A DNA stretch of 64,000 bases, from NCBI GenBank assembly GCA_963840975.1, contig CAWJBC010000021.1:434001-498000 (forward strand), given 5' to 3'. The DNA comes from JAADJA01 sp963840975. GTDB taxonomy: Bacteria > Bacteroidota > Bacteroidia > Bacteroidales > JAADJA01. This document shows, piece after piece, positions 1 through 8,601 of this stretch. Position 1 is the first letter of the stretch; every line of letters starts with the position of its first letter. The notes beneath the pieces were generated by a model, which did no database searches, was not told the DNA's origin, and worked only from the letters and a program-made list of their open reading frames with translations. Made by a program: the position numbers and the translations under genes.

Positions 1-869
1 TCAACGGGTTTGCCATCATTATAAATTGCTGCCAGCCTGTTGTTGGCTTCTGAAAAATACTGATAAACTTCGTTAAAACGGTAGGTTTCCCAAAATTCTA
101 ATTGAGCGGTTCCCTGTAATAGTTTCCGAACACGACCCGGATCTTTTACACCGGGTAATTCAACCAAAATCCTGTTGGATGTTGCTATTTTTTGAACATT
201 GGGTTGGGTAACTCCGAACTTGTCAATACGAGTACGCAGAATGTTAAAAGTACGGTCGAATGCTCCGTTGGTTTCCTTTCTGACCACATCCAAAACTTCA
301 TCATTGGTTGATGCCGCGGTAATTCCTTTGTCTTTGAACTCGAAAAGGAAAATGGAAGCAAGACTAAAGTTGGGGTCAATTTCATTTACTGATTCACCGA
401 ATAAAGTAACAAAATCTTTTTGGCTGTCCTTTTGCTTTTCATAAGCCCTTTGCATGGCACTGAGAAAGGTTGGGTTCTGGCTGTTTCCTGACAATCCCCT
501 AACAATATCACCAACACTAACCTCCATTGTAACATTCATCCCGCCCTTGAGGTCAAGACCCAGATTGATCTCCCGTTCCTTGCACTCTTTATAGGTGTAT
601 TTACGGATAAGGATATTGTAAACCACCTGATTTGCCATGGAGTCGAGATAATAATTTTCTCTTGCGCGGGTAATGGAATCGGTAAGATATCCCTTCAGTA
701 ATTCATCTCCTTTTGATAGTTCAGTTGCTAATTGCTTTGTAACTATACTGTTTGCATAATCCTGCGCTTTATTTTCGACCCTCGAAGTGATGAAGGTAAA
801 TGTAAGCTGAAATAAACAAACCAGTGCGAATAAAATTGCAAAAAACTTAATAGTCCCTTTGTTCTGCAT
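1..869 (-). CDS. secDF: SecDF protein translocase, N-terminal part (cut by window edge)
   Basis: This is the SecD half of the SecDF membrane protein that uses the proton gradient to help pull secreted proteins out of the SecYEG channel. Only the first 289 codons lie in the window; the gene runs off the left edge. Reading from the ATG at 869 gives an N-terminal membrane segment (FFAILFALVCLFQLTF), then the SecD hallmark NLGLDLKGGM and, further on, RTRIDKFGV and a P1-domain end (LLQGTAQLEFWE). Bacteroidota normally carry SecD and SecF as one fused chain, so a SecF half to the left is expected but not visible. A TAnnTTTG box at 997-1004 would give a leader of about 120 bases. Confidence 0.93.
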   Translation of the reverse strand, partial: MQNKGTIKFFAILFALVCLFQLTFTFITSRVENKAQDYANSIVTKQLATELSKGDELLKGYLTDSITRARENYYLDSMANQVVYNILIRKYTYKECKEREINLGLDLKGGMNVTMEVSVGDIVRGLSGNSQNPTFLSAMQRAYEKQKDSQKDFVTLFGESVNEIDPNFSLASIFLFEFKDKGITAASTNDEVLDVVRKETNGAFDRTFNILRTRIDKFGVTQPNVQKIATSNRILVELPGVKDPGRVRKLLQGTAQLEFWETYRFNEVYQYFSEANNRLAAIYNDGKPV

Positions 870-996
870 TTCTCTTTGATTTATAATTTTACGTTCATAA
901 ACTCATAATCAGGTTGTGTATTTGAGGCTCGACTAATTCTGTATCCCTTAATACATCGGATAATTACAATAAAAGTACCCTGATTTTTTGAGGGTG

Positions 997-1004
997 CAAA
1001 TATA
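997..1004 (-). promoter_or_regulatory. Bacteroidota -7 box upstream of secDF
   Basis: On the minus strand this reads TATATTTG, matching the TAnnTTTG -7 element of Bacteroidota sigma factor. It lies about 130 bases before the secDF start in an otherwise empty gap (870-1151). No convincing -33 element was assigned. Confidence 0.45.
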
Positions 1005-1151
1005 GAATAACATTATTAAATAACCAATTATTAAAATTTTGTTAATCATTATTTTTTCACAGGGTAGTTTGTTGGTGACTTCACTATAAAATTTCAGAAA
1101 ATAAACATGGTTTGAAAGTTTGTGGAATGTTGCTATTAGGCTATTTGAATT

Positions 1152-1469
1152 TTAAGCAACATTCAGATTAATGTTTATTCCGAATTTCAAAATTTCATTG
1201 ACGACAGGATTTGATCTTGTAAAGTCACAATAATTAAAAGGATGAGGTTCAATCCTTAAATCAATTTTTCTCCTTAGTTTCATGAGATCAATTTGGGTAT
1301 CAATAATATCATTTACTTGCCTCAATATAATTGCTATATCAATGTCGCTATCGTCGTTGTTTGTTCCTTTTGCATAGCTGCCGAATAACAGGGCGCTATG
1401 TATGTCGTACCTGTGTTTCAGTGAATCTATATAAGTTTTTGCTATTTCAAGTGCGTTTTCTTTATCCAT
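1152..1469 (-). CDS. Minimal nucleotidyltransferase (MNT) antitoxin
   Basis: A 105-residue MNT-domain protein. The fold's catalytic signature GSX10DXD is complete: GSYAKG near residue 30 followed by DSDID. Proteins of this family, paired with a HEPN toxin, neutralise it by adding AMP to the toxin. The gene follows the HEPN gene on the same strand and its start lies 28 bases inside it, so the two are translated together. The order HEPN then MNT is the usual one for HepT/MntA-like modules. The assignment to a toxin-antitoxin role rests on pairing and motifs; a housekeeping nucleotidyltransferase role cannot be excluded. Confidence 0.85.
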   Translation of the reverse strand: MDKENALEIAKTYIDSLKHRYDIHSALLFGSYAKGTNNDDSDIDIAIILRQVNDIIDTQIDLMKLRRKIDLRIEPHPFNYCDFTRSNPVVNEILKFGININLNVA

Positions 1470-1846
1470 GTCCGTAATTCTAATATTTTGTCAAACCATT
1501 CTTTGGTAAATTCAGGAGTGCATTTTTTATAAAAAGCCTGTTTGTAACTATCATAACGGGCATTTAAGTTAAATGTAGTAATGGTATCAAGCCAATCCAA
1601 TTGCTCCTCCGAAAAGCTAAAGTTTGTTTTATTTGCTAACTTACTTAAATCGTGCGTAAACGGTGCATGATCATTAATAGCTTTTACAACGCAGGCTTTT
1701 ATTAATTTCTCAATAACAAGGTGTCCAATAAACAAACACCAATGATAATCCTTTGACTCATACAAATGATTCATTGTTTTGTAATCCTTGTTGGAGCTAT
1801 CTATCCAGTGCCGGATTATTTTTTCAGCATTAAAAGTTCCTTCCAT
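1442..1846 (-). CDS. HEPN-domain protein, probable toxin of HEPN/MNT pair
   Basis: A 134-residue alpha-helical HEPN protein. Near the C-terminus it carries RTWIKKTH, an R-x6-H motif that fits the RNase active site R-x(4-6)-H of HEPN toxins. The N-terminal half (residues 10-60) with YHWCLFIGHLVIEKLIKA is typical of the HEPN core. It overlaps the downstream MNT gene by 28 bases, and a TAnnTTTG promoter box sits 16 bases upstream. As a toxin it would be expected to cleave RNA when the MNT partner is missing. Standalone HEPN proteins also exist, so the toxin role is inferred. Confidence 0.83.
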   Translation of the reverse strand: MEGTFNAEKIIRHWIDSSNKDYKTMNHLYESKDYHWCLFIGHLVIEKLIKACVVKAINDHAPFTHDLSKLANKTNFSFSEEQLDWLDTITTFNLNARYDSYKQAFYKKCTPEFTKEWFDKILELRTWIKKTHLK

Positions 1847-1861
1847 TAAAAATCTTTATGA

Positions 1862-1869
1862 CAAAGATA
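1862..1869 (-). promoter_or_regulatory. -7 box of HEPN/MNT operon
   Basis: Minus-strand TATCTTTG (TAnnTTTG) 16 bases before the HEPN start. A TTTTG lies about 18 bases further upstream, a reasonable -33 element (TTTG). The leader would be about 10 bases, normal for this phylum. Confidence 0.6.
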
Positions 1870-1883
1870 CATTTATTAGCTGT

Positions 1884-1906
1884 GACTCAAAACTGTTATT
1901 TGAGTC
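1884..1906 (-). terminator. Hairpin directly after the DUF190 gene
   Basis: Perfect 8-base inverted repeat GACTCAAA / TTTGAGTC with a 7-base loop, starting three bases after the DUF190 stop codon. No T-run follows on the minus strand, so it may be only a weak terminator; it also overlaps the -33 region of the HEPN promoter. Confidence 0.35.
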
Positions 1907-1908
1907 AA

Positions 1909-2265
1909 TCAAACTCCTTTTATTCCTTTTTTATGCAACACAATGTTAATTTTTTCAATGGTGATCATTCCTCCGTTGCGAATTCGGTCAAAATAAGGAA
2001 TAATTGTTTCGGTGAATTTTTCAATCTTATCCGCTTCATCTACAATTTCAATGACCATAGGAAGTTTTTCAGAAAGCTCCCAGAATTTAACCGAATGGAT
2101 TACATTGCTTGCCCCATAGCCCATAACCCCTTTGAGAACGGTAGCGCCCGAAAGTCTGTAGCGCTTAGCTGCAAACAGGATCACCTCATAAAGTGGTGTG
2201 TGTTTGAACCGGTCGGTCGAACTGATATAAATCCGTAATAATCTGGCTTCGATATTGATTTCCAT
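1909..2265 (-). CDS. DUF190 family protein
   Basis: A 118-residue soluble protein of the DUF190 family, small ACT/PII-like proteins that are very often encoded beside crcB. Typical features are the early strand ARLLRIYISSTDRFKHTPLYE and the phrase VLKGVMGYG, then a second half-repeat with PMVIEIVDEADKI. It starts two bases after the crcB stop codon, so both come from one transcript. A role in fluoride or ion homeostasis is guilt by association; the biochemical function of the family is not established. Confidence 0.85.
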   Translation of the reverse strand: MEINIEARLLRIYISSTDRFKHTPLYEVILFAAKRYRLSGATVLKGVMGYGASNVIHSVKFWELSEKLPMVIEIVDEADKIEKFTETIIPYFDRIRNGGMITIEKINIVLHKKGIKGV

Positions 2266-2267
2266 AA

Positions 2268-2645
2268 TTAGACGATTTTGGTGATGAGATTACCCAGGAA
2301 AGTTGCTGTAAGTCCTAAAAAAACACTCAACCCGGTATATAAGACAAAATGAAAAAAGTTGCCATCCTTCAGCATCATCAAGTTTTCATGTGTGAAAGCT
2401 GAAAAAGTTGTAAATCCGCCGCAAAAGCCCACCGTAAGAAACAAGCGCCATTCCGAATTGGAAATATTACCCCGCTCAGTCATTCCGAAAATTAAACCTA
2501 TCAGGAAACATCCCAACAAATTAACTGCAAATGTTCCATAAGGAAATGAAGATATCACGGTATTTTGTATAAACCGGGATGCAAGAAACCGCGAAACCCC
2601 GCCAATAAAACTACCTGTTCCTATGATGAATAACAACTTTAACAT
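2268..2645 (-). CDS. crcB: Fluoride channel/exporter CrcB (Fluc)
   Basis: A 125-residue, four-helix inner-membrane protein of the CrcB/Fluc family, which forms dual-topology dimers that let fluoride leave the cell. Family motifs are GGVSRFLASRF near residue 15, PYGTFAVNLLGCFLIG (with the conserved Asn) around 36-51 and GFCGGFTTFSAFTHE around 74-88, where the Phe box and polar track lie. Length is normal. It is co-transcribed with the DUF190 gene. No fluoride riboswitch could be recognised in the 280 bases upstream. Confidence 0.93.
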   Translation of the reverse strand: MLKLLFIIGTGSFIGGVSRFLASRFIQNTVISSFPYGTFAVNLLGCFLIGLIFGMTERGNISNSEWRLFLTVGFCGGFTTFSAFTHENLMMLKDGNFFHFVLYTGLSVFLGLTATFLGNLITKIV

Positions 2646-2744
2646 ACTTATTGATCTTTATCAGAGTCGCTTAGAAAATTATTTTCATGGCATTACTATA
2701 CCGCCAATGCACTAAATTACATTTAAAATTTGAATTTGAATTAA

Positions 2745-2845
2745 ACCATTGAGTCCCACTCCGAAAAGTGATTAATCGTCATTGCATCGGGTTTCGCCCT
2801 CGCAATGACGTCCTGTTTGCCTTTTTGGAGTGGACTCACCATTGG
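2745..2845. repeat. Inverted-repeat (REP/MITE-like) element
   Basis: A nested palindrome in the crcB / DUF4395 gap. The outer arms, 2751-2768 and 2821-2837, pair with a few mismatches (GAGTCCCACTCCGAAAAG against CTTTTTGGAGTGGACTC). The inner arms CGTCATTGC (2777-2785) and GCAATGACG (2802-2810) are perfect. The core resembles the GTCATTGCGAG repeats dispersed in many bacterial genomes. Nothing else was seen in the gap 2646-2929. Confidence 0.6.
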
Positions 2846-2929
2846 AATATGATACTTAGGCTCCAGTTCTCTTATAAATTCAGGGAAATCACATTTTGTA
2901 ATCTTCACAAAGATAACTGATTAAAGCGA

Positions 2930-3592
2930 TTACTCAGATTTTACCTGTTGTTCCATACCAAACAAATCGTATGGTTTCTCACTAAAATTTTCATGAAATA
3001 AAAATATGGTGAGAATAATGTAAGCGATAAATCCAATTACAATAAATAGTTGTAATCCAGAGGTTTTTTGAATATTTTGTTTGGATTTGGGATCACAAAC
3101 TTCACCCGGACAGTATTGCGCCTTTTCTTTATAAAATATCCGATAAAATTTACAACCAAGGCAAATACCGAATGCCGTTTCAAAGAAAAGGAAAATGAGA
3201 CAAATAAAGCAAATGATGCCCGTTATCGGGCTAAAGGAATTTACAACGACCATAAGGATGAACATAGTACCCGCTAAAACCACACCCATTATCCAGGCAA
3301 ACTTTTTTTGCGGAGCCCCGACGTATTCAGGAATCTGGTTCCGTACAATCAAGCGTCCGAGGATCAATGATGGAGAAAACTTAGGATTGATAAAAACACG
3401 TATCAAAATATCAGTAAGGAAAATAACAGTAGCATACTTCAGCAATAAAAAGTCAGCTTTAAGAGCAGCCAATAAAATTGAAACAAACATCAATACAAAA
3501 AGAATACCTGCGGCTGCTCTAATTTCCCTTTCATTTAAAACAGCTACATTATAACCTTCAACATCTTCTCCGAATTTTATAATTTTATTCAT
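2930..3592 (-). CDS. DUF4395 integral membrane protein
   Basis: A 220-residue membrane protein matching the DUF4395 type. A short N-terminal segment ends in YNVAVLNEREIRAAAG, the family's opening motif, followed by about five hydrophobic helices (around 27-45, 52-66, 98-120, 125-145 and 182-202). Between helices four and five is a Cys-containing loop (GICLGCKFYRIF and later YCPGEVC). The function of the family is unknown. A thiol or metal role for the Cys residues is possible but only a guess. The flanking gaps hold no promoter that could be assigned with confidence. Confidence 0.75.
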   Translation of the reverse strand: MNKIIKFGEDVEGYNVAVLNEREIRAAAGILFVLMFVSILLAALKADFLLLKYATVIFLTDILIRVFINPKFSPSLILGRLIVRNQIPEYVGAPQKKFAWIMGVVLAGTMFILMVVVNSFSPITGIICFICLIFLFFETAFGICLGCKFYRIFYKEKAQYCPGEVCDPKSKQNIQKTSGLQLFIVIGFIAYIILTIFLFHENFSEKPYDLFGMEQQVKSE

Positions 3593-3768
3593 TTTATTAT
3601 TATTTTAAGTTTTAAACTTTTTGCATTAATCTCTTTGTTAGTTACTGTTTGCTATTTAAATAAATATTTCTTAATCTGCTTCACAACTATCGAAAAACCA
3701 AGTGTTTAAATACTAAACTTCCTTTTAACCAAACGAGCGATGTTGCAGAAAACTTATAGGCACCTGGT

Positions 3769-6700
3769 CTATTCCGGAATGGGTTGACCCTCCATCCAGG
3801 GAGCGCCGGCTTCTGTCATCAGTTTTTCTGTTTCAGGTATCCTCCTGTCGTGAATGTCGGCCAATTGAGCTCTGAAAGTCTCATATTCTGATTTAGCAAT
3901 TGCCAGGCTTCGCTTGTGCATGGGTGTGGGTCCATAAGTTGTTCCGGTTCCCGACATCGCCACATACAATCTTGACTGGATAGTGGGATCCGTCTTTTCA
4001 CCGATTTCCAGTTTAGCCAGGTTTCCATTCAATTTTTCATCAAGGGATTTTAAATCCTGTTTCAATTGATAGACCAGGCTATCAGTTGCACCCGGTACAG
4101 ACGGAGTCCGTTGAAGAGCTTTTTGCATTGCATCCACTTTGGTTTTATCCTTGTTCATTGTGATCACAAGTGCAGAGACTGACATACTGAATTCCTCGAT
4201 CTCTTCCCTGAATGCGGCGATTTCATCAAAGGATGCACCTTTGAGTGCGCCATTGCGTAGGGGAACCACTTCAAAATCAATGGGACCGGAAAGGAGGGTA
4301 GTAGCGCCATCTACCTGTTTGGCAAGAGTTACAGAATAAGTTCCAGGAATAACCATATAACCACCTGGCTCACGATCCGGATCCATATCATCAGGGTCAA
4401 CCGGGCTTCCTGAGAGCATTCTCAAATCCCATGCAACACGCTGCAGACCTGCCGTGTTTGTTCCTTTGAGTTTCCGTACGACATTGTCCCTGCTGTCTTT
4501 GATGATCAGCCAGATACCAGGTTCTTCCTGCTGTTTTTCTTTGTCAATTGCATCCCAGCCCGGGAAAACTAAATCTTTACCTTCTTTTTTCAGTTTCTGT
4601 TCCTCTTCCGTACGGGTGAATTTTATTGTTTTCAAGGGCTGTTTTAGGTAATAGGTAAATTCTGCTCCAAATGCCGGATTGGGAGTAGTGTAAAATGTAG
4701 CTCCTGCGGAGTTGCCTCCTTTACTTTTGGGAATGTACCATATCGCCTTCCTTACGGGAAAGAGAGCAGACTCCTGTTCGAGCGTAGCCGGTTTAATTTC
4801 CCGAAGGCTGCTATAATCGTCAAGGATATAAATCCCTCTCCCGAACGAACCTCCTACCAGGTCATTTTCACGCCGCTGGATGGCAAGATCACGGAATGAT
4901 ATGTTGGGCAGCCCGCCCTTAAGTTGAATCCACTTATCTCCTCCGTCAACGGTGAACCATATCCCGAATTCGGTTCCGATGAACATCAGTCCCGGGGAAA
5001 TATGATCCTGAACGATGCGCCATAATAAAGTTCTTTCGGGCAAATTACTCCGTATCGAAGTCCAGGTTTTGCCTTTGTCTGTGCTCTTTACCAGGTAAGG
5101 ATTGAGGTCGCCATACTTGTGGTTATCAAGCACAACATAAACAGTATTGGCATCGAACAGGTCACACTTGATGTCGTTAACAAAAGCGGTTGCGGGAACA
5201 CCTGCCATCGTGCCAACTTCTATCTTTCGCCAGTTGGTTCCGCTATCTTCGGTTACCTGCACCAGTCCATCATCCGTGCCTGCATAAATAAGCCCTTTCT
5301 GCAAAGGGGATTCTGCCAGGGAGGTGATCGTATTGTAGTTCGACATCGCTTCAAAATCCCATACTGCATCCCAGCCCCAGGTTTTATCCATTACTTTCAT
5401 CATCATCCGGTCCTGATTTCGGGTAAGGTCGCCCGAAATTGCTGTCCAGCTATCACCCCGGTCATCCGAACGCCACACGCGCTGTGAGGCGAAATAGATT
5501 GTTGCAGTATTATGCGAACTTACCAGTATGGGCGCATCCCAGTTGTTGCGTTCATAGCTTTCGCCCTCTTCAGGTTGGGGTTTGATGTAAACTTTTTCGC
5601 CTGTGATCATATCAATGCGGTGCAATTCTCCCTCCTGCGATTGCGAATACATAATATCAGGATTGCCGGGTTCAGTGGCGGGCTGCTGACCATCGCCGTT
5701 AAGGGTGATAAACCAGTCGGAAGTACGGATGCCCATGCGGTCGTCAGTTCGTGACGGACCTCCCTGGGTTGCGTTGTCCTGCGTTCCACCATAAATATTA
5801 TAAAAAGGTTCGGTATCATCCAATGCGATTTTGTAAAATTGCGTCACTGGCAGATTGTTGATATAACGCCAGTTTGCAGCAAGATCAAAGCTTTCATATA
5901 AGCCGCCATCGCTACCGACCAAAAGATAATCGGGGTCATCCTTTCGAAAGGCTATACAATGGTTGTCGCTGTGTTTTTTCTGTTCGGTCAGCTTCCTGAA
6001 AGTTTTCCCGCCATCTTCCGAGGCCTGAATCCTGATGTCCATCAGATAAATACGGTCGAACTTGTGCGGGCTTGCATACAGTTCCTGGTAGTAATGAGGA
6101 CCTGTGGCCTGGCTTACTGCATCTGACATTTTTTTCCAAGAAGCTCCCCTGTCCTCCGACCGGTAAACGGCGCCTGTCCTCCGGTCGAGTTCGATGGCTG
6201 CATACACCACATCCGGTTTTTGCGGTGACATGGCAAGACCGATCTTGCCCATGTCGGTAGCAGGAAGCCCGTTGGTTAGTTTTTCCCAGGTGAGTCCGCT
6301 GTCTTCCGATCGGTAAATGGCTGTTCCCGGTCCACCGCCGATATAAGATGCTACCGTCCTGCCGTGCTGCCACGTTGCTGCATAAATCCTGTCGGGATTA
6401 CGCGAGTCAACCATGATATCGGTGACACCAGTCCAGGTATCGTCTCCAAGTGTTTTTAGCCAGGTTTTCCCACCGTCTTTGGTAATGAAAAATCCACGTT
6501 CCCCCCCCTTGGACCATAGCGGTCCCTGTGCCGCCACCCAAACGATATTTGAATTCGTTGGATGAACAATGATCTTTGATATGTGTTGCGATTCGGTTAG
6601 TCCCATGTTCTTCCATGTCGTTCCACCGTCACCACTACGGTAAACACCATCTCCGTAACCAACATGACGACCGCCTACATTTTCACCGGTGCCTACCCAC

Positions 6701-7041
6701 ACCACGTTGGGGTTGGCAGCATCAATGGCGACGCAACCGATGGAATACGATTTCTGGCTGTCGAAGACAGGCGTCCAGGTGGTACCGGAATTGACGGTTT
6801 TCCATACCCCTCCCGACCCGACGGCGACATACCAGATGTTATTGTTTTGCGGATGGATGGCTACGTCGGCAATGCGCCCCGACATGAAGGCGGGTCCAAT
6901 GCTGCGGAATTTCAATCCGGCATAGATGGCAGCCGATGTTGAATCGTTCGCTGGATTTTCTGTTTTCTTTTGTGCTGATAAGATGACGGGGAACACGGAA
7001 ATGAATATTCCGAGGAGGATGAAAGAAGTAAATTTCTTCAT
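3769..7041 (-). CDS. Large secreted Asp-box (BNR/VPS10-like) beta-propeller protein
   Basis: A 1090-residue exported protein. It starts with a signal peptide (MKKFTSFILLGIFISV, cleavage near SAQKK). Residues 45-750 hold about ten Asp-box repeats of the type S-x-D-x-G-x-T-W (YRSGDGGTTW, FITKDGGKTW, WRSDDRGDSW, VKSTDKGKTW), which form one or two beta-propellers like those of sortilin/VPS10 and many 'glycosyl hydrolase' annotations. The last 300 residues include an Ig-like strand set (IWLIIKDSRDNVVRKL, LQRVAWDLR) and a helical tail. There is no type IX sorting domain. No catalytic residues can be named; substrate or partner is unknown. The second Asp-box protein at 36.5-38.7 kb is a different architecture. 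Confidence 0.85.
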   Translation of the reverse strand: MKKFTSFILLGIFISVFPVILSAQKKTENPANDSTSAAIYAGLKFRSIGPAFMSGRIADVAIHPQNNNIWYVAVGSGGVWKTVNSGTTWTPVFDSQKSYSIGCVAIDAANPNVVWVGTGENVGGRHVGYGDGVYRSGDGGTTWKNMGLTESQHISKIIVHPTNSNIVWVAAQGPLWSKGGERGFFITKDGGKTWLKTLGDDTWTGVTDIMVDSRNPDRIYAATWQHGRTVASYIGGGPGTAIYRSEDSGLTWEKLTNGLPATDMGKIGLAMSPQKPDVVYAAIELDRRTGAVYRSEDRGASWKKMSDAVSQATGPHYYQELYASPHKFDRIYLMDIRIQASEDGGKTFRKLTEQKKHSDNHCIAFRKDDPDYLLVGSDGGLYESFDLAANWRYINNLPVTQFYKIALDDTEPFYNIYGGTQDNATQGGPSRTDDRMGIRTSDWFITLNGDGQQPATEPGNPDIMYSQSQEGELHRIDMITGEKVYIKPQPEEGESYERNNWDAPILVSSHNTATIYFASQRVWRSDDRGDSWTAISGDLTRNQDRMMMKVMDKTWGWDAVWDFEAMSNYNTITSLAESPLQKGLIYAGTDDGLVQVTEDSGTNWRKIEVGTMAGVPATAFVNDIKCDLFDANTVYVVLDNHKYGDLNPYLVKSTDKGKTWTSIRSNLPERTLLWRIVQDHISPGLMFIGTEFGIWFTVDGGDKWIQLKGGLPNISFRDLAIQRRENDLVGGSFGRGIYILDDYSSLREIKPATLEQESALFPVRKAIWYIPKSKGGNSAGATFYTTPNPAFGAEFTYYLKQPLKTIKFTRTEEEQKLKKEGKDLVFPGWDAIDKEKQQEEPGIWLIIKDSRDNVVRKLKGTNTAGLQRVAWDLRMLSGSPVDPDDMDPDREPGGYMVIPGTYSVTLAKQVDGATTLLSGPIDFEVVPLRNGALKGASFDEIAAFREEIEEFSMSVSALVITMNKDKTKVDAMQKALQRTPSVPGATDSLVYQLKQDLKSLDEKLNGNLAKLEIGEKTDPTIQSRLYVAMSGTGTTYGPTPMHKRSLAIAKSEYETFRAQLADIHDRRIPETEKLMTEAGAPWMEGQPIPE

Positions 7042-7260
7042 ATTTTAAATTTGAAAATTAATATACATGACAATTCCAATCGGAAAATGTTCAATGATCA
7101 GGGCTTACCTGCGTTTAAAAGCCTGCAACCGGAGTTCCGAAAGGTAATTTTTCGATGCTAAAAATAAGATAATTTTAAATTGTTGAACCAAACATGTAAT
7201 TTTCTGGAAAAATAGTTTTCAACTTGATGTTCGAAGTTCGATGTTTTATGATTGAAGTTG

Positions 7261-8595
7261 TTACCTGTACTTAAGCCACTTCCAAAGTTCTTTGTAACTG
7301 ACTTTTTTGCCGTACATCAGAATTCCTGTGCGGTAGATTTTGGCTGCCAACCAGGTTGCGCCCAGAAATCCAACGATCAGGAGAACCATTGAAATAATAA
7401 GTTGTTCATAAGGCACGCCAAAGGGAATGCGGATCATCATGGCTACGGGTGATGTTAATGGAAAAAGAGATAGCCAGTAGGCTGCCGGTCCGTCCGGGTT
7501 CATCATGATGGTTTGCGAAAGCGCGATGGAAATGATCATCGGGATGGTTAGCGGGAGCATGAATTGCTGGGTGTCGGTTTCGTTGTCAACAGCCGAACCG
7601 ATGGCAGCGAAAAGCGCACCGTACAAGAAATATCCTCCAATAAAATAAAATAAAAAAGCACCGATCAGGACAGCGAAATTAATGGACCGGATGGATTCAA
7701 ATATGGCCATGACTGATTCGTTGAGGTCTTCAGTGTTTTCAGCGTCAATGGTATTTTCTGCTGAAACGGCAGTGGTGTTCGCCAATTTCAGTTGATCGTT
7801 TTGATAATCGCTTAACCGGGTTGAGAAGACCGACATGAAAATGGTAACAATGGTCATGGTAAGGATTATCCAAAGTACGAACTGGGTCAAACCTACCATT
7901 GCAACTCCGACAATTTTGCCCATCATGAGCTGGAAAGGACGGACGGAGGATACGATGATCTCTACGATGCGGTTGGTCTTTTCTTCAATCACACCGCGCA
8001 TGACCAAACCGCCATACATAAATATAAAGATATAGATCAACAAACCACCGATAAAACCGATCGCCATACTCAATTCGGTTGAGCTTTTTTCTTCTTCGCC
8101 CCCTTCGTTCATTTTTACAGTAACCAAATTGACATTGCTCTTAATTGAACTCAGTATAGCGGGGTCTATGCCCGATGCTTCAAGTTTTAACGATTCCACC
8201 TTTTTGCGCATGGCGTTTTTAAGGTAGCTCTTCACCACAATGTTCGGCTGATTGTTGGAGTATAAAATGGCGGACTGGGGAATGCTCAATTCGGTGCGTG
8301 GAATATATAAAAGTGCGTAATAACCATCCTTTGCCATGCTCTTCTTTGCAGTTTCAAGGTCAGCTTTGATGAATGAAAAATGAAGATTATCCGTATTTTC
8401 AAACTCATGGGTAAACAAACCTGATTCATCAATAATTCCCAGTTTTTTCGTTTCGCCTTCCATTTGTGCAAAATAAACCGGAACGATAAATACGGCAGCC
8501 ATCAGGACTGGACCCAGTATGGTCATAATAAGGAATGATTTTTTTTTCACCCTTGTTAAATATTCCCGTTTTATGATCAGCAGTATCTTATCCAT
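7261..8595 (-). CDS. ABC-2 type transporter permease (NatB-like)
   Basis: A 444-residue ABC-2 permease. After a cytoplasmic start (IIKREYLTRVKKKSF) comes one helix (residues 22-45), a large extracytoplasmic domain (about 46-175) and a block of five or six helices from 178 to 425. This is the layout of the NatB/CcmB-like Na+ or drug exporters. The ATPase gene ends seven bases upstream, so both proteins form one exporter. The substrate cannot be told from sequence; sodium is the best-known one for NatAB relatives. Confidence 0.87.
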   Translation of the reverse strand: MDKILLIIKREYLTRVKKKSFLIMTILGPVLMAAVFIVPVYFAQMEGETKKLGIIDESGLFTHEFENTDNLHFSFIKADLETAKKSMAKDGYYALLYIPRTELSIPQSAILYSNNQPNIVVKSYLKNAMRKKVESLKLEASGIDPAILSSIKSNVNLVTVKMNEGGEEEKSSTELSMAIGFIGGLLIYIFIFMYGGLVMRGVIEEKTNRIVEIIVSSVRPFQLMMGKIVGVAMVGLTQFVLWIILTMTIVTIFMSVFSTRLSDYQNDQLKLANTTAVSAENTIDAENTEDLNESVMAIFESIRSINFAVLIGAFLFYFIGGYFLYGALFAAIGSAVDNETDTQQFMLPLTIPMIISIALSQTIMMNPDGPAAYWLSLFPLTSPVAMMIRIPFGVPYEQLIISMVLLIVGFLGATWLAAKIYRTGILMYGKKVSYKELWKWLKYR

Positions 8596-8601
8596 TCAGC
8601 C

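Noticed and set aside
1858..2238. Plus-strand frame over the DUF190 gene
   Set aside because: It is the antisense shadow of the DUF190 gene, which has clear family motifs.
2646..2929. Possible fluoride riboswitch upstream of crcB
   Set aside because: I compared the leader by eye with the crcB-motif consensus and found neither the conserved 5' loop nor the pseudoknot partner; the gap holds an inverted repeat instead.
3769..4200. Type IX sorting domain on the 1090-residue Asp-box protein
   Set aside because: The C-terminus is helical and charged and lacks the PNP...G(N/Q)xI...V(K/R) pattern seen in the protein ending at 38,718.
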